DNA from: a virus | IMG/VR virus record: IMGVR_UViG_3300024343_000102 | Span: 1 to 26,260 of that record | Length of the DNA: 26,260 nucleotides | Strand: one strand, 5' to 3' | Shown: piece by piece, positions 1-7,231 of the stretch | How positions within the stretch are numbered: the first letter of the stretch is position 1 | Layout of the letters: each line of letters begins with the position of its first letter | The notes under the pieces: generated by a model | Databases searched by the model: none | Told to the model about the DNA's origin: nothing | What the model saw: only the letters and a program-made list of their open reading frames with translations | Translations under genes and position numbers: made by a program

Positions 1-3000
1 GTACTCCAACGTATGTTTCATTTATAACATTAGTCTCCTCCTGAACATATGCGTCTATAAGGCTCTGCCTTTCTTCTGACTGAACTATTTCTTGGGCTTG
101 GCCACCTTCTTGGGTAACTTCTTGAGGTCCTGCTTCGGGTTTTCCTTGCGCCACTTCTCCGCCAACTCTGGCTTCTGGCTGTACAGGAATTTCACTTGTT
201 GTTTGCTCTTGAACGGCATTTTCTCCAATTTTTGTTAGTTCTTCATTGATTGCCTTGATGCGCGCCTCTAATGGTGCAACAAGGTTGGGGTCCTTCCCTG
301 CTTTTTCTCTTGTTAATTGAGCTCTCTCTGTGATTAAAGAAAGCGATGTATTCATATCTGCTGTAGACAAACCATTTGGCATCATGTCAAATGCTGCCTC
401 AATCTCATTTAAATTATTTAAGTTCTGCTGCGCTTTTGACTTGGTGATCTTGCCATCCAACATCTGTGTCTTCATGGATGCTACGTATAGCTTCTTGAAG
501 TTGCTATCTGCAACAACATCCTTTAAGAACTTAACGTCATCTTCATTGTACAAAGAAATGTTGCCATTAACTACAGCTTGTAATACTGTACCGACAGACC
601 CCATTGTGAAACCTCCAATCATCTCAGCAACACCATCTTCAAATGTTTTAGAGCCTAGTTCTTTTAAGGTATCAGCTGTATCAAAATATTCACCTTGAGT
701 TAATTTTTTCTTTTGCTCTTCAGTCATGCCGCTTTGCTGAATCCAGTTGTATGCCTGTTTCAATCCTTGGTCTAGTACTAGAGCTTGCGTAAAACCGGTC
801 TCAAATTCAGCGACACCAGCCTGTGTTACACGAATTAATCCCTTAGCTAAAAGACTTTCAACCTCTTTAGCTGCAACTCTCTCAAGCGCTTCTTTAGTTG
901 CATTAGCTCCTACTTTTTTAGCAGACTTAATAGCAACATCCATCATTACCTTACCTAAGAATGAGTCACCCTTAACTAAGTTTTGTAGACCTACATTCTC
1001 AAGAACACCCATACCTGCTGCGTATGGTATCGCAATAATAGCGCGATCCCCTGCAGAAGTATATTGGAAGTCAGGGTCACTAAGCATCTCCTCTTCAATT
1101 CCACTATAAGCCTGTAAAGCTAGCCCAGTAAAACCAGCCGCTTTTCCGGCTATACCGGTTGCCATCGCAGGGAGAGACTCGAGAACACCACCTATGGCTT
1201 GGGTAATAAATCCTCTATCACCAGACTTCATATACTCAAGTGTGGTTCCTTCAGCTCCAAGCGTTTTAATGATAGATTCTTTGGCTTCGTTTTTTGCCTT
1301 GAGCATTGCCTGATTGTCAAGCAAGTTTTCAATCTGATCTTTGGTTAGGTTCTTGCCATTATATTTTATTGACTTATAGTAAGCCTTTTCTTCTGGAGAT
1401 AACTGATCGTATCTTTTTTCAGCAGATGCTTCCAAGGCGGCAAATGGTTCAACAAAGGCCATTGACACACCAGTCAATACTTTATTAACTAAAAACCCAC
1501 CTAAGTTACCCTCTTTTTCTTTAGCGGCAACATACTTACCTGCCACTAGGTTTAGCTTATTTTGTGATGCTTGAATTTCTTTCTTTTGCATCACAAAGTT
1601 CTGAGCTCTTGTTTCTAATGATTCAGCTTGATTGTCTAGTATCTTTTTCTGAGCATCATATTGTTCCTGAGTCATCTTGCCACTTTGAGCTAACTCATTG
1701 AACCTACTTACCTCATCATCGTATGCTTTTCTATCTTGTAGTATATTTTTTTGTGACTGTTCAAGGTCATTAAGCTTCATGTTATACGTCTTGACATTAT
1801 CCTGAATAATATCATCGGTATAATATGCGTCAATCTTAGCCTTTGCTTCTTTTATTTTGGCAGGATCTTTAGTGGCCAAAGCATATTGATAGTCATCATA
1901 TATCTGATCTTGCTTTGATTTACTTTGTTGATCACCGCCCACTTTCTTTTTCTTATAGTCTTGGTAGGCAGCGCTTTTATAAAAAGATTGAACATCATTG
2001 GTCGGGAGTCCGGTTCCTATGATTTGCTCTTGTATAATCTCTTTTTGCTCTTCAAATGGTAGCTTCTTAAACTCTGATTGGAACTCACTGGAAAGTAAGT
2101 TCTTACCCCTAATAATGGCAGATTGTTGCTGGTATCCATACTGACCTGTTCCCATCTTAGGGCCACTCATTTGGTCTTTACCTTCAAACTTATTAAGACT
2201 ATTCAATGCCTTATCAAAGTTTTCACTGTATGACTTAGTGGCATTTACTTCTAAGAATGCACGCAACTCACGCGCTTGCTCAGGGTTCTTTTCGTCAAAC
2301 TCAAATACCTTCTCCTTGCTACCGTCTTTTGTCTTTACTTTAATTTGGTCAATTGCAAATGCCCCTTCTTCAGAGAACTCAAATCCATACTTACCGTATT
2401 TTTCAGTCAAGTATTTGATAGCATTCTCTTCTGTTTTGGCTACAAAGTCTGAGTTAATATCATCAAACTTAGCAGGCTTCATAGTAGTTGTAGTTACAAC
2501 TCTAGAGCTTACGCTTTTGCCGTATCGATTATTTAACGCATTGATTGATCCTTCGTTTTGAATGGTATGCCATTTGCTCCCTGGAGTCATTCGCTGCCAT
2601 TGGCCATCCTTTATGCGATATTGGTTGTCAGCTTTCTCATCATCGTAGTTATTAAATAACTCATATTCTTGAGATAAAGATGCGTCCTTTTTAAACTGCT
2701 TATTGAGATTGCCAATTCTATTTGGATCTTGAATCTGTACATACTGAGCTTTCTGCCCGTATACTTTTACAGGAGCCTCCTCATACCACTTACCGTCCTT
2801 AAATTGATATGGCTTTTCTTCCTTACCTGGATAACCAGTAAAGATTTCACCTTTTGAAGACGAAGATGCCGTAGGCTTTGTTGTTGTGTTGGATAATCTG
2901 CCCGATGAAGACGTTCCTGATCCAGATGCCGTAAGATCTTTTTTTTTTACTGCATCAGATGGCGGAACAAAAGATGAGCCTGATGCTACTCCGTCACTTG

Positions 3001-3022
3001 GGGGTGTCCATTCGTTTTCCAT
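1..3022 (-). CDS. Very large virion-internal (ejection/cargo-type) protein, C-terminus missing
   Basis: The frame is open from an ATG at 3022 to the left window edge, giving at least 1007 codons without a stop; the 3' end lies outside. The start directly follows the TAA of the preceding gene. The N-terminus holds two copies of a short motif, WTPPSDGV (residues 5-12) and FVPPSDAV (18-25), then a Ser/Thr/Gly-rich low-complexity stretch. Residues about 405-490 are Gln/Lys/Glu-rich and look like a coiled coil. Residues about 602-637 and 656-676 are Ala/Gly-rich and hydrophobic, resembling membrane-active helices. Residues about 920-990 are rich in Glu, Gln and Pro. I see no enzymatic motif. Giant last-in-cluster proteins with (W/F)xPPSD N-termini are common in environmental Bacteroidetes phages and are usually taken as capsid-stored proteins ejected with DNA. 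The coding call is firm; the role is inferred from position, size and composition. Confidence 0.85.
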   Translation of the reverse strand, partial: MENEWTPPSDGVASGSSFVPPSDAVKKKDLTASGSGTSSSGRLSNTTTKPTASSSSKGEIFTGYPGKEEKPYQFKDGKWYEEAPVKVYGQKAQYVQIQDPNRIGNLNKQFKKDASLSQEYELFNNYDDEKADNQYRIKDGQWQRMTPGSKWHTIQNEGSINALNNRYGKSVSSRVVTTTTMKPAKFDDINSDFVAKTEENAIKYLTEKYGKYGFEFSEEGAFAIDQIKVKTKDGSKEKVFEFDEKNPEQARELRAFLEVNATKSYSENFDKALNSLNKFEGKDQMSGPKMGTGQYGYQQQSAIIRGKNLLSSEFQSEFKKLPFEEQKEIIQEQIIGTGLPTNDVQSFYKSAAYQDYKKKKVGGDQQSKSKQDQIYDDYQYALATKDPAKIKEAKAKIDAYYTDDIIQDNVKTYNMKLNDLEQSQKNILQDRKAYDDEVSRFNELAQSGKMTQEQYDAQKKILDNQAESLETRAQNFVMQKKEIQASQNKLNLVAGKYVAAKEKEGNLGGFLVNKVLTGVSMAFVEPFAALEASAEKRYDQLSPEEKAYYKSIKYNGKNLTKDQIENLLDNQAMLKAKNEAKESIIKTLGAEGTTLEYMKSGDRGFITQAIGGVLESLPAMATGIAGKAAGFTGLALQAYSGIEEEMLSDPDFQYTSAGDRAIIAIPYAAGMGVLENVGLQNLVKGDSFLGKVMMDVAIKSAKKVGANATKEALERVAAKEVESLLAKGLIRVTQAGVAEFETGFTQALVLDQGLKQAYNWIQQSGMTEEQKKKLTQGEYFDTADTLKELGSKTFEDGVAEMIGGFTMGSVGTVLQAVVNGNISLYNEDDVKFLKDVVADSNFKKLYVASMKTQMLDGKITKSKAQQNLNNLNEIEAAFDMMPNGLSTADMNTSLSLITERAQLTREKAGKDPNLVAPLEARIKAINEELTKIGENAVQEQTTSEIPVQPEARVGGEVAQGKPEAGPQEVTQEGGQAQEIVQSEERQSLIDAYVQEETNVINETYVGV

Positions 3023-4510
3023 TTATTTCTTTGTATAAGTTACACCATCTAATCCTACCATAGTCTGACCTTTTTTAAGAGCTGCCCATTTGGTATTCCA
3101 TTGATCTTGTGTCATTTTTGGTTGCTGTGTCTGTTGTTGATTATTCGAGGCTGATCTAGCTTTGCCCATTTTCTTGGTCCATGTGTCTCTATTACTAACA
3201 CCAAAGAAACCACCTATATCATCAAGCTTATAGAATGGTCCTTTTACATCCTTAGGATTTGATGCATTGATAATAAGATATGTGTTTTCACCTTTCTTTT
3301 CAAATAAGTATTTACCTCCAGATAGGCTACTCAATGCATTTACATCACCATTAACCCAAGCTGTTCTAACATCAGCGGCTGTCTTATAATATGCTGGCTT
3401 ATCTTCTGCTTTTACAGTAGTAGATTCACCTCCTCCTGCTGCTTTTGGTTCGTCTTGTAGTGACTTAAAACCAAGTTGCATCTCTACAGAAGCCTCAATT
3501 GATCTCTTGGCTCTTTCTTTTTGTTCTTCAGATATCATAGGTTGATAAACTCCCGATGCATCTTTTTGCATTGGTATTAGCTTCTTCTCAGACTCTTGCA
3601 TAAATGCTTCAAATTCCTCTCCTGATAATTCTGGCAGGTCCTGATATCTTCTAGACTCATTCTCTTTTTGAACCATTCCCATAAGTATTTGGTTACGATC
3701 CTGAGATGTGTAATAAGTGGTATAACCTTCATCCATATTGTCTTGAAGGATACTCATTGTCATTCTATTATTACTTGTTAATGCACCTGTCAAGTCAGCT
3801 AATTTATTAGCAAATCCAGGGCGTTTAGTTAAGTCAGTTAGTGTGGTAACGCCATTCTCTGTGACGTAATCTTTCCAAAGCTTTGTTGTTTCATTAACAG
3901 CTTTATCAAGCTCTACTTTATCAAACACAGCATTACTCGGGTCGGCCATTGTTTTTGCAGACTCAATTGTATCTGGAATAACTTGCCCAGTTTTAGGATC
4001 TAACCTCCCTGTGCTTACAGTGCCTGTTGATGGGTCAATAAAAACTTTCATATTTTTAATATCACCCATTCTAGCAAAGTATTCAGCAGCTTCAACGGAT
4101 GCCTTTGATGCTGTTCCGTCTTGAAGTCTTTTCTGAAGCTCGGCATTCTTAGCGTCAAAGCTTTTAATACTATTACCTAGTGTTCCCCAGCTTTCCATGA
4201 GATTATTCATGTTCTGCTTATATTGCTTTGGATCTAATTCTCCTCTTTTTAAAGCGTCATTCCAAGATTTTATAGTACCTACACCTTCTTGAGAAGAAGC
4301 AAGCATCATCTGTCCAAAGTTCTGACTTGCAAAAGCATCAGAAGTTTGAATAGTCTTTATATTGTCAGTCTTTAATTGGTCTAGGTATTCTTTCTCTTTT
4401 TCACGACGCTCACCAATACCAGATATAGTACCTGATAAATCGTTCATTTGCTTTGCCCAGTCGATAGAATCGACAGGAATATACCCGAATATGTTTTGAT
4501 TAATTGCCAT
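3023..4510 (-). CDS. Probable internal virion/ejection protein, 495 aa
   Basis: A complete 495-aa frame. Its ATG lies one base after the upstream gene, and its TAA abuts the start of the giant gene downstream. The protein is hydrophilic, mostly helical in composition and rich in Lys, Glu, Gln and Asn, with a Gly/Gln-rich break near residue 360 and a Gln-rich stretch near residue 460. It ends in a compact motif (TQDQWNTKW, then GLDGVTYTKK) resembling small C-terminal modules on other large phage structural proteins. No signal peptide, membrane segment or catalytic motif is visible. Its place between a T7 gp14-like Ala/Gln-rich protein and a giant virion protein suggests one of a set of proteins carried in the capsid and released at infection. 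It could instead be a tail accessory protein; I recognise no specific family. Confidence 0.8.
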   Translation of the reverse strand: MAINQNIFGYIPVDSIDWAKQMNDLSGTISGIGERREKEKEYLDQLKTDNIKTIQTSDAFASQNFGQMMLASSQEGVGTIKSWNDALKRGELDPKQYKQNMNNLMESWGTLGNSIKSFDAKNAELQKRLQDGTASKASVEAAEYFARMGDIKNMKVFIDPSTGTVSTGRLDPKTGQVIPDTIESAKTMADPSNAVFDKVELDKAVNETTKLWKDYVTENGVTTLTDLTKRPGFANKLADLTGALTSNNRMTMSILQDNMDEGYTTYYTSQDRNQILMGMVQKENESRRYQDLPELSGEEFEAFMQESEKKLIPMQKDASGVYQPMISEEQKERAKRSIEASVEMQLGFKSLQDEPKAAGGGESTTVKAEDKPAYYKTAADVRTAWVNGDVNALSSLSGGKYLFEKKGENTYLIINASNPKDVKGPFYKLDDIGGFFGVSNRDTWTKKMGKARSASNNQQQTQQPKMTQDQWNTKWAALKKGQTMVGLDGVTYTKK

Positions 4511-4511
4511 A

Positions 4512-5129
4512 TTAAATAGGTTTGAATAAGCCCAATGATTTTAAATAGTCTATATCTCCCATCTTTTGTTTTTTATCAGACTTATATAAATCAATCATTT
4601 CATCAGCTCCAGTCGCCGCTGTACCTAAAGAACTAAACGCACCCTCAATGGCAGCGTTTCTATTCTTCTCTGATTGAGCTCTAATGGCATTCTGCATTTG
4701 GATATCTCCAATACCAGCCATCCAATCACGCTCAGCTTTACGTGCCTCGATACCTGACTCAGCTTCAGCTTGCGCCATATCTCTTTGGAATTGTGTTTGA
4801 TTAGCTTGAGCTGCTAATGCCATGTCTTGCTCATTACCTGCCTGAGCTACCTGCCCAATACCACCAATGATACCTTCAGCTCCTACACCCTCAAGCGCCC
4901 CAACCATCTGAGCTTCTCTTTGAGACTGCTGTTGTTGAGCTAATTCAAAACCAAGCATAGGCGTCTGAACAGCCTTAAATGGATTAGTCTCTTTAATTTG
5001 CTTGAGTTGGTTTTTAGCTAGGTCTGCTGCTGATGCAGCTTGCTTCATGTCTTTGTTTGCCTTGATGGCTTGTGCGGCACTGAGACCTACGCCTCCTAAT
5101 GCCACTAATGTTGATGTTACTGCTGCCAT
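4512..5129 (-). CDS. Probable small internal virion protein (T7 gp14-like in character), 205 aa
   Basis: A complete 205-aa frame whose ATG overlaps the end of the acetyltransferase gene by 13 bases. Residues 1-22 form an Ala/Gly/Val-rich hydrophobic segment that could insert in a membrane. The middle is a long Ala/Gln/Glu-rich helix with repeated QAxAExxx-type spacing (about residues 95-165). The C-terminus carries a basic patch (KSDKKQK) and ends in the hydrophobic residues LGLFKPI. This build, a hydrophobic N-terminus followed by an Ala/Gln helix, is typical of the small internal core proteins of podoviruses that help form the DNA-ejection channel, such as T7 gp14. The similarity is in composition and genomic position, not a recognised sequence match. 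It lies first in a run of three probable ejection proteins. Confidence 0.75.
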   Translation of the reverse strand: MAAVTSTLVALGGVGLSAAQAIKANKDMKQAASAADLAKNQLKQIKETNPFKAVQTPMLGFELAQQQQSQREAQMVGALEGVGAEGIIGGIGQVAQAGNEQDMALAAQANQTQFQRDMAQAEAESGIEARKAERDWMAGIGDIQMQNAIRAQSEKNRNAAIEGAFSSLGTAATGADEMIDLYKSDKKQKMGDIDYLKSLGLFKPI

Positions 5130-5521
5130 ATCTTTATCATTTCAGTGCAGTTTTCAGATCCTTTTTCGAATCCACACTCTGCATAGTAGTTTATTAAGCT
5201 TTGGTTTTTAAGTGAGGTGTATACATACTTGCATCCATTTTCCTTAGCAACCTCCGATAGTGCGTTAATCAAAAGTAGAATAGCGTCCTTTCGGTCTTTA
5301 TCTTTATATTGAAAGTTAGATACAATAAACTCAACCCATGCTGTAGAGGAGTTGGTGAAGTATATAAATCCAGCGCAAATATCGATGCCTTCTTTTGTAA
5401 TCATCAGACCTCCACGGCCGTCCTGAGGTAGCATATCTTTAGGTGGCGGAGTCCATCTCCAGTCTTTCCACCATGACGCCAAAACATCGTAGTCGCGGTC
5501 ATCAAGATACCTAACTTCCAT
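5117..5521 (-). CDS. GNAT-family N-acetyltransferase-like protein, 134 aa
   Basis: A complete 134-aa frame. The N-terminal strand and helix (EVRYLDDRDYDVLASWWKDW) are followed by a WTPPPKDMLP turn. A central strand pair (DICAGFIYF and TAWVEFIVSN) precedes a helix starting near DRKDAILLLIN, which occupies the place of the acetyl-CoA-binding helix. The ending is the family's usual one: a strand (KYVYTSL), Asn-Gln, then YYAECGFEKG. Small GNATs with the same Trp-rich N-terminus occur near structural genes in many environmental phages. The acceptor is unknown and could be a virion protein, a host protein or a small molecule. A TAAATTTG box overlaps the upstream stop codon four bases before the ATG, so the gene may have its own promoter. 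The fold call is fairly sure; activity is not shown, since the canonical Q/RxxGxG/A loop is degenerate. Confidence 0.8.
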   Translation of the reverse strand: MEVRYLDDRDYDVLASWWKDWRWTPPPKDMLPQDGRGGLMITKEGIDICAGFIYFTNSSTAWVEFIVSNFQYKDKDRKDAILLLINALSEVAKENGCKYVYTSLKNQSLINYYAECGFEKGSENCTEMIKIWQQ

Positions 5522-5525
5522 GTAA

Positions 5526-5533
5526 CAAATTTA
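5526..5533 (-). promoter_or_regulatory. Bacteroidetes-type -7 box TAAATTTG before the acetyltransferase gene
   Basis: The minus strand reads TAAATTTG, its TAA being the stop of the upstream gene, then TTAC and the ATG at 5521. The geometry (box, four bases TTAy, ATG) is the same as at 6300-6307. It may be a promoter with a near-leaderless transcript or a translation-start context. Confidence 0.4.
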
Positions 5534-6295
5534 AGGAAAACTTTTGAATACTGATGTCTTGACAGCAAATAGCTCTATCTCACCTGTAGCTTCCCAAGCG
5601 CTTAATGAAAGTGTTAAGTTTAAATACCTACCTCTAGATCCGTAAGACTCTACAGATGATTTTTTATTTATGAATATATAGTCACCTGGATTCGGTGTGT
5701 TTACAAATCCACCGACTATTGATATTGAGCTTGTAGTAGATGATGTAACAGCTTGATTAATAGTACCGACAGCCATAATGTTTGTAATCTGACCAGAAAT
5801 ATTACTAGCCTTGTATACAAAATCACCTGGATTTATATTTGATATTGGAACGTTAAAAGATATAATAAGACCAGAGACACTAGATACTAAACCAACGCCT
5901 TGTACAGATAGAAGATCTAAATCCAACTGATTTTGTGGCCTTCTTATGTATGCAAAAAAGTCACCTTCTTTTTTAGAAAATTGAGCGCTATCTATTTGCA
6001 CTTGATCTAGGTCAGTAGATCCTAACACATCTAAAGCATTTGTACAGTCAAGATTCAAAGACTTAAACATCTTAGTCTCTACAGGTGATTCGTTTACTAT
6101 AGTCTCTATAGAAAAACCACCCGGTGTAGTTCCGTAAAATTGAGTTCTAGTTTGATTGGTATCATGTTGATATAGATTCCCACCTTTAAATGAATAGAAA
6201 GTACTATTAAGGCCAATCATCCACTCTGGGCGATAGGACCATCTAGAGGTCCAGCCCTCGGCCTTGTTAGAGAATGTAAGCGTATCTATAATCAT
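5531..6295 (-). CDS. C-terminal portion of the tail muzzle/stabilization-type protein, encoded as a separate gene, 254 aa
   Basis: A complete 254-aa frame with an ATG at 6295. It begins with TLTFSNKAEGWTSRWSYRPE, followed by FYSFKGGNLYQHD and a TRTQFYG motif. In the large tail proteins of environmental Bacteroidetes phages, as I remember them, this series (TxxFxxKxxGWxSxxSxxPE, Y.xKxGxLYxH, RxxFYG) occupies the C-terminal beta-rich part of one long polypeptide. The later segments KKEGDFFAYIRR and ELFAVKTSVFKSFP fit the same C-terminus. Here the part is on its own, about 3.6 kb beyond the end of the gene carrying the rest (9860-13804). It has its own start and a TAACTTTG box four bases before the ATG. 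Inference: it assembles with the larger protein at the tail. Alternatively it is an independent paralogue, which would need the larger protein to have its own complete C-terminus; I do not see one. Confidence 0.8.
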   Translation of the reverse strand: MIIDTLTFSNKAEGWTSRWSYRPEWMIGLNSTFYSFKGGNLYQHDTNQTRTQFYGTTPGGFSIETIVNESPVETKMFKSLNLDCTNALDVLGSTDLDQVQIDSAQFSKKEGDFFAYIRRPQNQLDLDLLSVQGVGLVSSVSGLIISFNVPISNINPGDFVYKASNISGQITNIMAVGTINQAVTSSTTSSISIVGGFVNTPNPGDYIFINKKSSVESYGSRGRYLNLTLSLSAWEATGEIELFAVKTSVFKSFP

Positions 6296-6299
6296 ATAA

Positions 6300-6307
6300 C
6301 AAAGTTA
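6300..6307 (-). promoter_or_regulatory. Bacteroidetes-type -7 box TAACTTTG before the separate muzzle C-terminal gene
   Basis: In the 18-base gap between the glycosyltransferase and the 254-aa gene, the minus strand reads TAACTTTG, then TTAT, then the ATG at 6295. If it works as a -7 box the transcript would begin at or very near the ATG, giving a leaderless or near-leaderless message. Confidence 0.45.
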
Positions 6308-6313
6308 CGAATT

Positions 6314-7231
6314 TTAGACCAAGCAGCTTTTCATGCTCTTGATCATCTCATAGTACCTATATGAGCATCTGTTTGGATCTAGCTGCAAGTCTGTTTCGAA
6401 TGGTATATTGTCCATATATGACGCCTTGTGAAACATGCCTTGTGTTGAATTAACGACACCGGCATTATGGAAAAAGTATAACTCATCCCATCGATCAGAC
6501 GGGCAGGTCGCCCAAGCAAAATCAAATTCTTTAGGCACCTCGACATGATGACCAAAAAACCAAGCGTTCCACAGCTCGGCCCACATGCTTGCCGTCCAGG
6601 CCTGTATGCCGTTCGGATCACCTTCCTTTCGGACGTGCTGCATCTCGGTCAATAGGTTGTATAAATCCTTGCTGTCTTGCTCAACTTTTCTCCAATAGTG
6701 CGATGTCAGATTCTTCATAAGCTTCTGAGCTCCTCCGCTATTATTCTTATTGAACTCAATTAGTTTTTTTGATATACCAACCTGACTACACATTTCATCT
6801 AAAACCTCTTCTCCCTTACTCATGATATAGTCGTAGCCTATGTATGATATAGTGTCTGAGAAGTACCATGTATCGTCCTGAAGATATGGAGTAAAGTCCA
6901 TGTACTTGGTAAAAACAAAGTCAGCGTCATGGAAAAAGAACGCATCGTTTGTTAGATCAGGATGCTTCTTGAAATGTTTTTGAAGCAAGTGCGCTTGAAT
7001 GGCAGGTGGGTAGTTGCATTCACCCATAGTGTCTTTATAGAAGAAGAATCTAGCTATGTCAGAGTAAGTCTGATAAAGCTTATTCCACGACTCTGGTATC
7101 TCATCTTGATACCCAGCTACAATGTCTATGTTCTTATAACCAAGGGATGCAAAGTTATGTATGCATACCTCAATCTGCCAAGCGTAGTAGTCAAGCGCAG
7201 GTTGCGCTGACAACATCCTAAGTGTCTTCAT
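6314..7231 (-). CDS. GT-A-type glycosyltransferase-like protein, 305 aa, coupled to the adhesin gene
   Basis: I chose the ATG at 7231, which forms TAATG with the stop of the adhesin gene; a TTG at 7237 would add only two residues. The N-terminus (YAWQIEVCIHNFASLGY, then IDIVAGY) fits the first strand-helix unit of a GT-A fold. FFFHDADFVF (residues about 99-108) supplies a hydrophobic strand ending in the DxD motif (D102, D104) expected to bind metal and sugar nucleotide. NNSGGAQ (163-169), a Trp-rich helix (about 209-221) and FFHNAGV (253-259) resemble acceptor-site and late metal-ligand regions of Golgi-type peptide glycosyltransferases. There is no signal peptide, so it should act in the host cytoplasm on newly made phage protein or on nucleotide-sugar acceptors. 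The neighbouring poly-Thr adhesin is the natural candidate substrate. The family is inferred from motifs; donor sugar and acceptor are unknown. Confidence 0.75.
   Translation of the reverse strand: MKTLRMLSAQPALDYYAWQIEVCIHNFASLGYKNIDIVAGYQDEIPESWNKLYQTYSDIARFFFYKDTMGECNYPPAIQAHLLQKHFKKHPDLTNDAFFFHDADFVFTKYMDFTPYLQDDTWYFSDTISYIGYDYIMSKGEEVLDEMCSQVGISKKLIEFNKNNSGGAQKLMKNLTSHYWRKVEQDSKDLYNLLTEMQHVRKEGDPNGIQAWTASMWAELWNAWFFGHHVEVPKEFDFAWATCPSDRWDELYFFHNAGVVNSTQGMFHKASYMDNIPFETDLQLDPNRCSYRYYEMIKSMKSCLV

Noticed and set aside
330-2561. Several plus-strand open frames of 60-122 codons (330-698, 747-1109, 2238-2561)
   Set aside because: They lie antisense to the open giant gene on the minus strand, have no recognisable motif, and their composition is that of a mirrored Lys/Glu/Gln-rich gene.
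6379-6621. 80-codon minus-strand frame within the glycosyltransferase gene
   Set aside because: Alternative-frame shadow; the glycosyltransferase frame carries the DxD and other motifs.
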